Shown here: piece by piece, positions 36,031-46,429 of the stretch | How the letters are laid out: the number at the start of each line of letters is the position of its first letter | How positions within the stretch are numbered: the stretch's first letter is position 1 | DNA from: Anisus vortex | Lineage: Eukaryota; Mollusca; Gastropoda; Planorbidae | Direction of reading: 5' to 3' | Length of the DNA stretch: 64,000 nucleotides | Assembly (NCBI GenBank): GCA_949126835.1 | Contig: OX421495.1 | Location: forward strand, 27,715,721-27,779,720 | Made by a program: the position numbers and the translations under genes | Notes under the pieces: model-generated | The model's database searches: none | Told to the model about the DNA's origin: nothing | What the model saw: only the letters and a program-made list of their open reading frames with translations

Positions 36031-37029
36031 AACATTATAAATAATTATACACACTGGGTTGTAACCCCGACAGACATCCGTTCCGAGCAAAAATATGAAA
36101 TCGTCCAAATTTATAGCCGTAAATATGAAAAAGTACATGAGTATTGAACTTTTTTTTTCATTCAATGTATCCAATTTTTGTTCATTAATGTAAGAGTTGT
36201 TGATCTGACTTGTTATTTTTCTCTTATCTTTTACACAATTTATAGTTTGCTGTAATTATTGCATCTGAAGATACGCCCCATTTACTGTTATTTTAACCAG
36301 GAGCTTCTATACGGCTTTAAAATTCTAAATAGTCTTTAACAACAACATACTGTTCATTATATTTTTATATGATAACGAATAAATTGATGTAATAATTATA
36401 TATTTATTTAACCTACAGCAGCCAAGTCCAAATAATATGTGTTTTTTTAATGAGTTAATAATCTAAGATGTATGCTGTAGCAGATTGTAAGACTTACCTG
36501 CCCTGGTGTACTACTGTACTAGTGTACTGGTGTCCTAGTGTAGTAATGTACTGGTGTACTAGTGTACTGATGTACTAGAGTATTGGGGTACTATTTTACT
36601 TAAATACACTGCAATAAACATTATTTAACATTAAATAGGTCGCACACATATCTTATACGTTTGAATGTTAGATATAGAATGTGAACAGGACAATTTGAAA
36701 ATGGTTATCTTTTTTATTTCCATTTACAAGAAAATTGGATTGAAGCTAATCGCAAAAATAAAAGCAAAACAAAAAACACAGTAGGTAAAAACAAATACAT
36801 AATAACAATACTAATAAGCACACAGTTAACAAAGGGCGCCTTAGGGTGACCGGATCATTTATTTATGAATACAATTGTATAAATAAAACCCTCTGGGCAA
36901 AGAATATTTCTACACGCACTGGAACAAGGATAACAAAATGAAAATAATTGGAGTGGTGTGAGTGGGATGGTCGTAAGACATTTGGTCTGAAAACAATCAC
37001 AATTACCAACATTATGCTGGGACACGTCC
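36031..37029. other. No gene seen; short 10-bp repeat
   Basis: At 36505-36600 a degenerate decamer GTGTACTAGT/GTGTACTGGT recurs about nine times. The rest is AT-rich spacer. Confidence 0.5.
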
Positions 37030-37270
37030 ACATTGTCAATATTGTTTTTGATTTGTTCATATTGGTATTTATACTGTCAATGTTGTTTTTGTTCTGTTCA
37101 ATTTGTTATTTATACTGTCAATGTTGTTTTTGTTCTGTTCATTTTGTTATTTATACTGTCAATGTTGTTTTTGTTCTGTTCAATTTGTTATTTATACTGT
37201 CAATGTTGTTTTTGTTCTGTTCATTTTGTTATTTATTCTGTCAATGTGGTTTTTGTTCTGTTCATTTTAC
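37030..37270. repeat. 41-bp tandem repeat, about six copies
   Basis: TATACTGTCAATGTTGTTTT then TGTTCTGTTCA(A/T)TTTGTTA recurs at 41-bp spacing (starts near 37071, 37112, 37153). Confidence 0.9.
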
Positions 37271-38329
37271 TGTCATCAAAATTTACACAATTTAAAGTGT
37301 TTCAAAGAATTTTTTTGGCACATAGCCAACGAAATGAAAAAACATCTATTTCTACACAAGGAAAACTTAGAATATATTTGATTTCATTCTTTGTTGCCAC
37401 AATGGGTTATTTGTTCTCCTGCTAATGTATTCAATTATCTTGGTGACTTATTTCTTGTTGTACTGATAGGTTGAATAACCTATCAAATTAGAAAATGTGA
37501 TTTGAATAAATATAACTATTAATATTAAAATAGTTGTAAGAAAAAATATGAGAAGAAATATGGCAATAGATATTAGAATAAATATTAGTGTTAAAATAGA
37601 TGTAGAAATATAAAAAGTATAAATAGTAAAACGCTCAGAAATAGTTTTTGAAGAAATTGTGTCTATTGTATTGTGAGACCAAATAAATTAAAGGTAAATA
37701 ATGGGGTAAGAGAAAACATCCGAACAATCTTTAAAAACAATCAGTTACCTCAAAATGCTATCATACATACTTCATACTAAAATATTGGAGGTGCAATAAC
37801 ACAAGGGAGATCATCACTGCAAACATAAAATAAAGGGAGAGAAAAAACAACATTTCAATTTTACAAACAAAATTCCCTTAAATCTATTGATTGCACATTT
37901 GTCATATGAAAACATATCTACGTATTCGCTACGTCGTTCATTTATAGTATAACGAATTATTACATTTATGTATATTATATGTTCATTATATAATGTTTCT
38001 ATGTTATCTCTTTGGAAGACTGTATTAAAAATATTGACTAGATTGCTTTCAACAGGCTTTGTTTGAATACAAGAAAAACAATATGAACATAAGCTATAAA
38101 TACAATTTTATAGTTGCTCTCTGATGAAGTTGTAGGCCTACTAATTGTGAAAGATATGATACTTTGGAACGCCTTTTTGTCTTATTTAAAATATTGTTAG
38201 AAGTAGTTATTCCTGTGAAAACCTTTTACTATTGATAATATTTATTCTATTTAAGATCTTAAATCTTTCACACACACAAATCACTTTATCGAATGTATTT
38301 TTTAAAGTAGTTACTTTATTTAAAGTAGT
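37271..38329. other. No gene seen
   Basis: AT-rich spacer without recognisable motifs. Confidence 0.4.
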
Positions 38330-38838
38330 AAATCAATCTATTGAAAGTAGTCGATCTATTGAAAGTGGTCGATATATTGAAAGTGGTCGATCTATTGAAA
38401 GTGGTCGATCTATTGAAAGTAGTCAATCTATTGAAAGTGGTCGATCTATTGAAAGTGGTCGATCTATTGAAAGTAGTCGATCTATTGAAAGTGGTCGATC
38501 TATTGAAAGTGGTCGATCTATTGAAAGTAGTCGATCTATTGAAAGTGGTCGATCTATTGAAAGTGGTCGATCTATTGAAAGTGGTCGATCTATTGAAAGT
38601 GGTCGATCTATTGAAAGTGGTCGATCTATTGAAAGAGGTCGATCTATTGAAAGTAGTCGATCTATTGAAAGTGGTCGATCTATTGAAAGTGGTCGATCTA
38701 TTGAAAGAGGTCGATCTATTGAAAGTGGTCGATCTATTGAAAGTAGTCAATCTATTGAAAGTGGTCGATCTATTGAAAGTAGTCAATCTATTGAAAGTAG
38801 TCGATCTATTGCAGGTGGTTGATCTATTGAAAGTAATC
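38330..38838. repeat. 18-bp tandem array, about 28 copies
   Basis: The unit is GTCGATCTATTGAAAGTG with G/A changes at fixed places. It is open in several frames on both strands (SIESGR, KVVDLL, FNRSTT peptide repeats) purely because 18 is a multiple of three. It ends in an inverted repeat, listed separately. Confidence 0.95.
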
Positions 38839-38860
38839 AATACGATCTATTGATCGTATT
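38839..38860. repeat. Perfect hairpin at the array edge
   Basis: AATACGATC, loop TATT, GATCGTATT: 9-bp arms that match perfectly, at the right edge of the 18-bp array. Confidence 0.8.
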
Positions 38861-38917
38861 CAATGTATTGAGAGTATTTAAGTTAATACTGGAAATAAAA
38901 ATCATTATTGAATTACA

Positions 38918-39130
38918 AATTAGTTAAGTATCGACTGTTCAATTCCCATAGTAAATTACTTAAGTATCGAATATTCAATTCTCACAGTAAATTAGTTAAG
39001 TAGCGAGTGTTCAATCCCACAGTAAATTAGTTAAGTATCGAATATTCAATTCCCTCAGTAAATTATTTAAGTATCGACTGTTCAATTACCACAGTAAATT
39101 AGTTTAAAGTATCAAATTGTCGATTCCCTA
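38918..39130. repeat. 36-bp tandem repeat, about six copies
   Basis: AAATTAGTTAAGTATCGA and TGTTCAATTCCCA recur at 35-36-bp spacing. Confidence 0.85.
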
Positions 39131-40237
39131 AAAACGAATCAATGAACATGACGGTGTATAGAGGTAGAGAAATGAAATGTTAACTGTGGGTTGCATATAA
39201 TATGTTCATAATATATTCAATAAATTGCACATAAAGCCTATTTATAGTGGACACCACTGCACGTCACTTGCATATAAATAATACAATAAACATGATCAGA
39301 AACTAAGGCACTCATTCCCTAACTTAAAAGCAAATTAAAACATGTCAAATAAACTTTCATCTGATATCCACAATGCTCATTATTTAAAAAAATCAAATGT
39401 ATATTTAAATGTAATTATAGATATGTTACTTAACAAAAAGAATACACTTTAACCATTTTATCAATTATTTTAATGGAACATCATTTTTAAGGAAATACAA
39501 ATCTAGCAATACCGGTACATAAAAAGTAATTTGTATAAATAATAGTTAAAGAAATTAAATTATTAAGCACCATGATCTTAAAACAAATTGTACACCCACA
39601 CAAAGAAATGTATTAGTGCTTTCTAAAAATCTTGGGGAATGCCAGCAACTTTTGCTGCAGATATAGAAAGTTAGTGGAACAATTTAGCAATAAAAAAATA
39701 TGTTGTTGTATTCAAATGGGATCTTTGTGGGTGACGAAACAATGACTAATTATTTTATTTTAGTCATGAAAGGTTACACATCAGTATCAAGTGCCAATTA
39801 TATTTCATGAATGAAAAGGAAATTAAATTCTAGTTTTCAGTACATTACTAAATCGTTTGAAACATGAATGCATCAGATAAACATACATGACTGTTTCTTA
39901 CATAGGCTACCAACATGAATGTATCGTATGACAGTTTCAGATAATTGAATAAGTTATACTACTAATACTATCATTTTTCTAAACTAGCTTGTCGATCATT
40001 CAAACACTTTGCCATATCTGGTTTAAAGTATCAAATGAAGAAAGTGTTTAGGAAGCACATCATTAAAGCTTGATACATGGGACTTGGGACACATATATTT
40101 AAATAAACATGTACGTTTCAAATAGTCATAAGTAAAAATATAGTCAATAAACATTTAAATACATGACCTAGCAGAAAATATAGGCTAATTCTTTCACTTA
40201 AAACAGCTTCACATAGAGAGAGATGAAACGGTTTAGA
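39131..40237. other. No gene seen
   Basis: AT-rich spacer, no supported feature. Confidence 0.4.
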
Positions 40238-40365
40238 CTATTTCACATTTAATTTAAACGTTTTCACAATTAATTTAGATGTTTTCACATTTAATATAGA
40301 CGTTTTCACATTTAATTTAGACGTTTTCACTTTTAATTTAGAGGTTTTCACACTTCATTTAGACT
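40238..40365. repeat. 21-bp tandem repeat, six copies
   Basis: GTTTTCACATTTAATTTAGA recurs at about 21-bp spacing with substitutions in each copy. Confidence 0.85.
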
Positions 40366-41202
40366 TAACATCCTTATGGAGAAGACAATTAATTGTCACA
40401 TTTTACACCTTATTCTAAGATTGAATAGAGTTTGATTCATTTAACTTTATGAAAGAAAACTGTATTAGATTGACCCTGTCAGTTCAGTATCAATTCTGGC
40501 CAAATATTGGGCCTAATGAAGGCAAATATTTCAAACTGCATTAATGATTAGGACTAACAGGGTAGAATTATACAAAACAACACCTTCGAATAAATAAACC
40601 AGCACAAAAACCTGAGGCTTGAAAAATAACTTATTGAAGGCTATATTATACAAGATTTGAACTGAATTCTTTGAGAAACGATCCGAAATAAAACTATACT
40701 TAATCAGAAAACACATAGCCTACAAAAACACAGTAAATATTTGTGTTAGGCTTATATTAACATCTATGGTCAATGTATTTAAGTAGATTTTTATTTGATG
40801 ATTTTTTTTTAGCATTGTGGTAACTCAAAAATGTTTTACTAAAATAGCATTATTTATATTTGATTTATTATAAGCAGTTGGTTATATCTATAATTTCATT
40901 AAATAAATTAATAATTTCTAGCGTCTACATGATACTTTTCAATAAACATGTTACATGTTTTTTCTTGTACTTATTGGTCCACACATTAGAAATACATTTG
41001 AGACAAAATGTAAAATCTAAGGAAAATAAAAACTATGAATTATAATAGAAGGCTTTAACTTAAAATTCCGTTTCCTATTTTTTGTTATAAAGGGAAGAAA
41101 AAGAAGCCTACTTTATCTAACCCTTTCTATATGGATGTTATATTCACAAGGAAACTTGAACACACATTGTTTGGTGCTATTTCATTGAATTTCTTTCACA
41201 CG
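40366..41202. other. No gene seen
   Basis: AT-rich spacer; two 61-codon frames show no features. Confidence 0.4.
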
Positions 41203-41744
41203 TAATAAAGAACTAGAAAGTCTACTAAGCAATGTGGTGTTACCTAATAAAGAACTACAAAGTCTAATAAACAATGTGGTGCCGCCTAATAAAGAACTAC
41301 ACGGTCTACTAAGCAATGTGGTGTTACCTAATAAAGAACTACACGGTCTACTAAGCAATGTGGTGTTACCTAATAAAGAACTACACGGTCTACTAAGCAA
41401 TGTGGTGCTACCTAATAAAGAACTACACGGTCTACTAAGCAATGTGTTGCCACCTAATAAAGAACTACACGGTCTACTAAGCAATGTGTTGCCACCTAAT
41501 AAAGAACTACAAAGTCTACTAAGCAATGTGGTGCCGCCTAATAAAGAACTACAAAGTCTACTAAGCAATGTGGTGCCGCCTAATAAAGAACTACAAAGTC
41601 TACTAAGCAATGTGGTGCCGCCTAATAAAGAACTACAAAGTCTACTAATCAATGTGGTGCCGCCTAATAAAGAACTACAAAGTCTAATAAACAATGTGGT
41701 GCCGCCTAATAAAGAACTACAAAGTCTACTAAGCAATGTGGTGC
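41203..41744. repeat. 42-bp tandem array, about 13 copies
   Basis: The unit is AATAAAGAACTACAAAGTCT, then ACTAAGCAATGTGGTGCCGC and CT. Three sub-variants (ACGGTCT, AAAGTCT, GTGTTACCT) are grouped in blocks. Both strands are open because 42 is a multiple of three. The array starts 537 nt 3' of the exchanger stop codon, so it may be in the far 3' UTR or just downstream. Confidence 0.95.
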
Positions 41745-42074
41745 AACGGATAACAATGCTAAAGTTGAAGGGTTGGGAGGGTATTAAACACTATTTTGAA
41801 ACTAACAAGCCATCATATATTGCTGTTACAAAAGTGTAGGGCTAGACTTATTGAAAACTTTGCATAATCTTTAGGTAAATGAGTTAAAAAGGGAATATCA
41901 AAGGCGTATTATGGGAAGTCTCATTATATAAGTTTTCACTAAGGTTAAAATAAACTGTCAAAAATATTTAAATTTTTATTATGAACATAGAGAGAGATTG
42001 TTATCATAGTTTTACTATGTATAAATGTAGGAACTGATAAAAAATATTCTTAAAAAAAAAAAAAAAAGAATTAC

Positions 42075-42080
42075 TTTATT
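42075..42080 (-). promoter_or_regulatory. Candidate polyadenylation signal of the exchanger gene
   Basis: AATAAA on the minus strand about 200 nt after the stop codon, followed in that sense by a T-rich run at 42051-42067. Its use is inferred from position only. Confidence 0.3.
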
Positions 42081-42280
42081 CTTTGAAATTATAGTATAGA
42101 TATTGGGAAATAAAATTTGTTATAACGTTTTCAAACTCTATTTGACAAAATATTAGGAGCAAAGAACCTAAACGGCAAAACATTTGGTTTAACTACATGG
42201 GTTTTCTATCAAGTTGCACTAGATCTATAGCCTACGATTAGATTATTACAACAATTACAGCCAAATAATGGGAAACAGTT

Positions 42281-42657
42281 TTAAAATCCCGGAATATAGC
42301 AATATGTGACTAGAGACGATACTAGCAAATAGGTCATCCAGAAAAACACCATGATGGCAGCAGTGAAATATTTGATTTTTTTGGGTCCACCAAGTTCACC
42401 ACCAACAGAAGGCGACCTCCTGGCCAACATGATAGCTATGGTGAATAGGGCCAGGATACAAAATACGGTGACAGACATGGCCAGATCTCCAGGAGACACG
42501 TAGAATGTGTTTCCGTTGGCGGCATGATAAATGGCTGCAATAGTCCAGGCAATACCTATCCCAAGGAAGACATTAACGGCGTTACTTCCGGTCACGTTGC
42601 CAATAGATGAGTCAGCATAGCGATCGTTTACTGCAGCAACTTTACTTGCAAACGTAT
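42281..42657 (-). CDS. NCX: NCX last coding exon (alpha-2 repeat and C-terminal helices)
   Basis: The exon follows an acceptor ending TGTCTTCAG and takes one base (G) from the previous exon to make Asp. It encodes 125 residues: DTFASKVAAV, then YADSSIGNVTGSNAVNVFLG, the core of the alpha-2 repeat that lines the ion pathway (residues 1-33). Hydrophobic helices follow at about 27-46, 60-79 and 97-117, and GGELGGPKK lies in a loop at 86-94. The chain ends YCYIPGF and a stop, equivalent to the vertebrate ending YCxIKGF. Nothing is missing compared with the family, so the copy looks functional. Confidence 0.95.
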
Positions 42658-43317
42658 CTGAAGACATACAAGTTAAAATTAATCTTTTCAAAAGTTGTAT
42701 AATTTCGGTTAAAGAATATAAGGTTAGTTAAAGAAAGGGTTGAAATTAATTATACTTTTAAGCTGTATACACAAGCAGTGTGCCCCCCCCATCCATTAGC
42801 CTGCGGTAAAAATACTATAGTTTACATATAACTTGGCTCGAGGGACACTAGATGAAGTAATAACTTAAGTACTAGCATAAAGGGTTTTAGGTTTAGCTTA
42901 AAAAAAAATTAAACGTTGTTCCCTCATATTCTACACAAACCTTTCAGGCCGAGACGGAGCTTTTTTTTTTGTAATTTAAGCAAGTAAAGGGATTTCAGGG
43001 TGGGGGGCGGTGGAAGGGTGAGGCGTGTTTCCTATTAGCCCATGCACATATCCTATGTTAAAGATATTAACAAATAGTTCTTTAAAATAATACACATTTT
43101 GAAATAAATAAATAACAAGCTCATAACAAAGATTAGTTCAAGCTAATACCGTCGTGAATATATAGTTGGATGATCTCTACAGAATAGTTCAAAACTATAA
43201 CTAATTGACACTAACAATGTCTGTAAATTATTATACAATATGCTTACATCAATGTCTGTCATTGATTCTACTATATGTTCACATCAATGTCTATAATATT
43301 TGAATGTAAATCATTAC

Positions 43318-43476
43318 CTGGCACGCTAGTTCCCAGTGCTACAAAAGAAATAGCTGTGACAGAATCTTTAAGACCTATAGTGCAGCCAAAGCCTGATGCA
43401 ACATCTCCAATTATGGCCGTTAAAAAGCCAATCACCATTACTGAGACGTAGAAACAAGCCCATCCACCACAAAAAT
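43318..43476 (-). CDS. NCX: NCX exon (first part of alpha-2 region)
   Basis: This 159-nt exon, phase 1 at both ends, encodes DFCGGWACFYV, a membrane helix (VSVMVIGFLTAIIGDVA), then SGFGCTIGLKDSVTAISF and VALGTSVP. GCTIGLKDSVTA and ALGTSVP are hallmarks of the SLC8 alpha-2 repeat, which continues in the next exon (DTFASK). Immediately upstream, the intron end plus the first exon bases are duplicated (about 43495-43555). An open frame runs back through that duplicate, but the mature exon starts at the AG at 43477-43478, which keeps phase with PPT of the preceding exon. Confidence 0.95.
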
Positions 43477-43555
43477 CTATACAAATATAAATAAGAACAA
43501 CATTAATATGTATCAAGCCCATCCACCACAATATTCTATACAAAAAGAAATAAGA
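43477..43555 (-). repeat. Duplicated 3' splice site and exon start
   Basis: About 60 bp are present twice in tandem: TTCTTATTT-TTGTATAG, then TTGTGGTGGATGGGCTTG. The outer copy (acceptor TTTTTGTATAG near 43536) would encode EYCGGWA and then hit TGA at the duplication joint; the inner copy is the true exon start. Exon-level tandem duplication, probably non-coding now. Confidence 0.8.
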
Positions 43556-43708
43556 ACAACATTAAAATATTATGTTTTTGAAATCGCATACGCATAGTCA
43601 TTGGTGACATAACAAGACACAAAATGTTACTCATTTGACTTTAGACATATCATAAACTATTATTCGATCTATGTGATATATAATAATAATATTTTATACT
43701 ATTCCAAG

Positions 43709-43835
43709 GTCTATAAGGTGCACCTGTGTCTACCCAGCTCTGGTGGGTATCTGAAAGTAGTTGGGGAAATGTAAGGCAGCTGTGCATTGTGCTGACCACA
43801 CACCCCCTTGTATGCATGGATATAGAACCATCGAA
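43709..43835 (+). mobile_element. Gastropod-type SINE, copy 2
   Basis: GGTGCACCTGTGTCTACCCA, GCTCTGGTGGGTA, AGTAGTTGGGG and TTGTGCTGACCACACACCCC occur in the same order as at 1333-1495. It lies in an exchanger intron, antisense to the gene. Confidence 0.55.
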
Positions 43836-43858
43836 ACAACCAATGGAGTTTCCTGCTT

Positions 43859-44092
43859 TCAAATGTTTAATTAGAGGTCTAAAATATTTCACCGACGTCT
43901 ATTCACAGATTCAAATGTTTAATTAGAGGTCTAAAATATTTCACCGACGTCTATTCACAGATTAAAATGTTTAATTAGAGGTCAAAAATATTTCACCAAC
44001 TTCTATTCACAGATTAAAATGTTTAATTACAGGTCTAAAATATTTCACCGACGTCTATTCACAGATTAAAATGTTTAATTACAGGTCTAAAT
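43859..44092. repeat. 52-bp tandem repeat, about 4.5 copies
   Basis: AAATGTTTAATTAGAGGTCT and TATTTCACCGACGTCTATTC recur at 52-bp spacing, in an exchanger intron. Confidence 0.9.
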
Positions 44093-44769
44093 TGTTTACT
44101 CTACGCCAATAACAAGAATGTATAATTTAATACAGCAGTCTAACTTACAGAATCAAAATATTATAATATATGGTTGTAGCTGTTTAGTTGCTTACCGATT
44201 CTTTAAAAGGGTGAAAGAAAAAGTATACAATTTATTTTTATTTTTTAAAAATATTTCAAAGTTTAGATCTGGCTGAAATTAAATGACATTAGAAAGTGAA
44301 ATGAACAAAAAATAATTGAAAAATCAGAAATACTAATCTAGGTAAACATTTAAAAAGCTACCCGCGAAAATACAGTCATTACTAGTCATTAGTTATTATG
44401 TTGTATTCATTTTGCTCGCAGTGTGTGTTTTTTTAATGTAAATTTTAATCAAATAGTTCCTTTATATATCTAATATATCTATATATACAGAGAGAGATCG
44501 ATAGATATATAGATAGATAGATAGCTAATGTCGTTGATTTGACTACTGTTACAGTTGTTTGTGTGGTTTGTCTTAAAACCAGATTCAAATAATTCAGATG
44601 GTACGTAATACTGCAGCATAGATCATTGAAGTAGAAGTCTGAACACATCACTCCTGTTCTCTGAGACCTCCACTAACTCCCTTTGACTAAGCACGTTGAT
44701 CATAAGTTTCTTCTTTCATTAACGTACAGCTTCATGGATGGCATTACACCTTCATATCATCGATAAATT
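44093..44769. other. Intronic spacer, nothing recognised
   Basis: AT-rich intron sequence with a short GATA tetranucleotide tract near 44500-44525. Confidence 0.4.
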
Positions 44770-45085
44770 ATTACTAAGCATGAGTCATCAAAGGGTCTGC
44801 GCACCTCAATTTTGATCAGGGTTCCCGGTATCGTCGGGCACAAAAAAAGTCTTTTGAACTTTCTGGAATAGTCTGATACAGCTTGCCACAGACACTAAAG
44901 AATTGTGAGACAAAAGAGTCCTTTAAGCAGAGTTTGAAGACCTTTCTCTTTGGCTCTTTGGCTATTGTTTTTTTGCCTTCACCATCTTAACATCGTCAAC
45001 TGATTTGTGGCAGGAACGCGCACTGAGTATGTTTAATTCATACGTATGGAAAGATGCGCTATATTAATAGCCATTATTTACTTTA
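44770..45085 (+). pseudogene. LINE family C, 3'-end fragment
   Basis: A frame reads SLPQTLKNCETKESFKQSLK followed by TFLFGS, the usual end of a CR1/L2-type ORF2 (WNSLP-x-x-LR-x-x-x-S-x-x-x-FK-x-x-LKTFLF). The 3' end, GATGCGCTATATTAATAGCC then ATTATTTA, is the short-repeat type of those LINEs. It is 5'-truncated, with a stop where W-N is expected. Confidence 0.65.
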
Positions 45086-45609
45086 AATATAAACGAACTT
45101 ATTGCACAAAAAAAGAGATGTGTAACAAAAAGCTCTCGAAAATTGGCATAGGAGCAACAAATAGATGCTCGTTGCTACTTTTTTTTATTTAAACATGTTT
45201 GAGTTCATGTTATTGTTTTAAATAAGCTTAGTTTTCCATTACTCAACGTGAGTGTATTCACTTACATCGGAAACCTTAGATGTGTTTTGAGTTTTGGTAC
45301 CATGAGCGATCGAGATTGATAACCCTGGTGTTCCTAATGTTAAGGTATAGTTCTATCCAGTTGTTGAAATAAAATAATACTATTGAATCAGAAATGTATA
45401 GTTTTTTTATTAGACTAAAATAAGAAAAAGATTCCAATAATAAGTCAATATTTTGTTGTCTTTGATTTTCAGAAAATGTGTTTTGTAAATTAGTATAGAT
45501 CTACATTTTATTAGATGATGACGTGGAATGCATAACATTGTCTGAGAAAATACACGCGGAAATACACAAAGCAAATAATGAAGATTACTTTTCTATCAAA
45601 GCTTAAGTA

Positions 45610-46005
45610 CTTATATTCTTATCTTATATTATACATTATAGACGCTCCTTCTATAAAGCAGATGATTGCGTCCTACGCTCATCCTTGGTCCTAGTCTAGT
45701 CTTGCATTTTTATTAATGTTTTAAATGGTGCTAAGTTACTGGTTTTCCTGGTTTGTTCAGGCAATCCATTCCATGCACAAATGCCACTCTGGAAGAAAGA
45801 GTACTTATATGCATTTGTTCTCGCATAAGGGATAAGGAAACTCTTTTTGTCTTTATGTTTATCTGCTTTGCAACAGGTTGTTATTGGGTTGTATTTCTAA
45901 ATTAGAGTTTAATGCCTTATGCATTATTACTGCTTTACTCCTTGCCCTTCTGCCCTCTAGTGTTTCTAGGTTTAGTGATTTGACTAATGGTCGAATCACA
46001 TATTC
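45610..46005 (-). pseudogene. LINE family A, 3' third
   Basis: It shares GACGCTCCTTCTATA, GCGTCCTACGCTCATCC and TACTGGTTTTCCTGGTTTGT with 22615-22800 and extends further into coding sequence: CTTCTGCCCTCTAGTGTTTC (inverse of the ETLEGRR codons) and GATTTGACTAATGGTCG (inverse of the PLVKS region). It ends against a 15-G run (46008-46022). Fifth family copy in the window. Confidence 0.7.
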
Positions 46006-46007
46006 AA

Positions 46008-46022
46008 GGGGGGGGGGGGGGG
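46008..46022. repeat. Poly-G tract, 15 nt
   Basis: Uninterrupted G run on the plus strand inside an exchanger intron. It could form G-quadruplexes and is likely length-variable; it may also be an assembly weak point. Confidence 0.9.
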
Positions 46023-46429
46023 AGAGAATATTACTTTTTCTTTGAGATTTAGAAAGTGTTTTAGTCTTGTTAAAAGGATTAATGCTTATGTTTCATAAAG
46101 ACCTGGATAGTGCTGTACTTTAATTAATGTTGTGATAATGATACATTTTTTCGCAAGTACTTTAAGTTTTGACATTGTTTTTGATATTCCAAAGTTGTAT
46201 AGACGAGAAACACCAACCATGAAATACTCCACCACGTGTATTAAATTTATGGTTTTATTCATTTGAAATTTTGATTTTGTATTCATCAATTCATCCAGAA
46301 ATTTGGTTTTAGTAAACAAGTTTTAAGATCCTAAATTTGTATTTGATGATGTAAGATAGAGAAAAGTATGAGAGGGTATAACTTTAAATCGGGTAGGTAT
46401 AAAATAAAATCAAACAAAATGTATCATGT

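Noticed and set aside
38232..38853. SIESGR and KVVDLL repeat proteins on both strands
   Set aside because: Artefact of an 18-bp tandem array.
41182..41839. Two repeat proteins (LCSSLLGGTTLLSR and NKELQSLLSNVVPP)
   Set aside because: Artefact of a 42-bp tandem array that is open on both strands.
43477..43543. Upstream extension MYRILWWMGLIHI of the NCX exon frame
   Set aside because: It is intron sequence plus the duplicated acceptor; the exon phase and homology start at DFCGGWACF.
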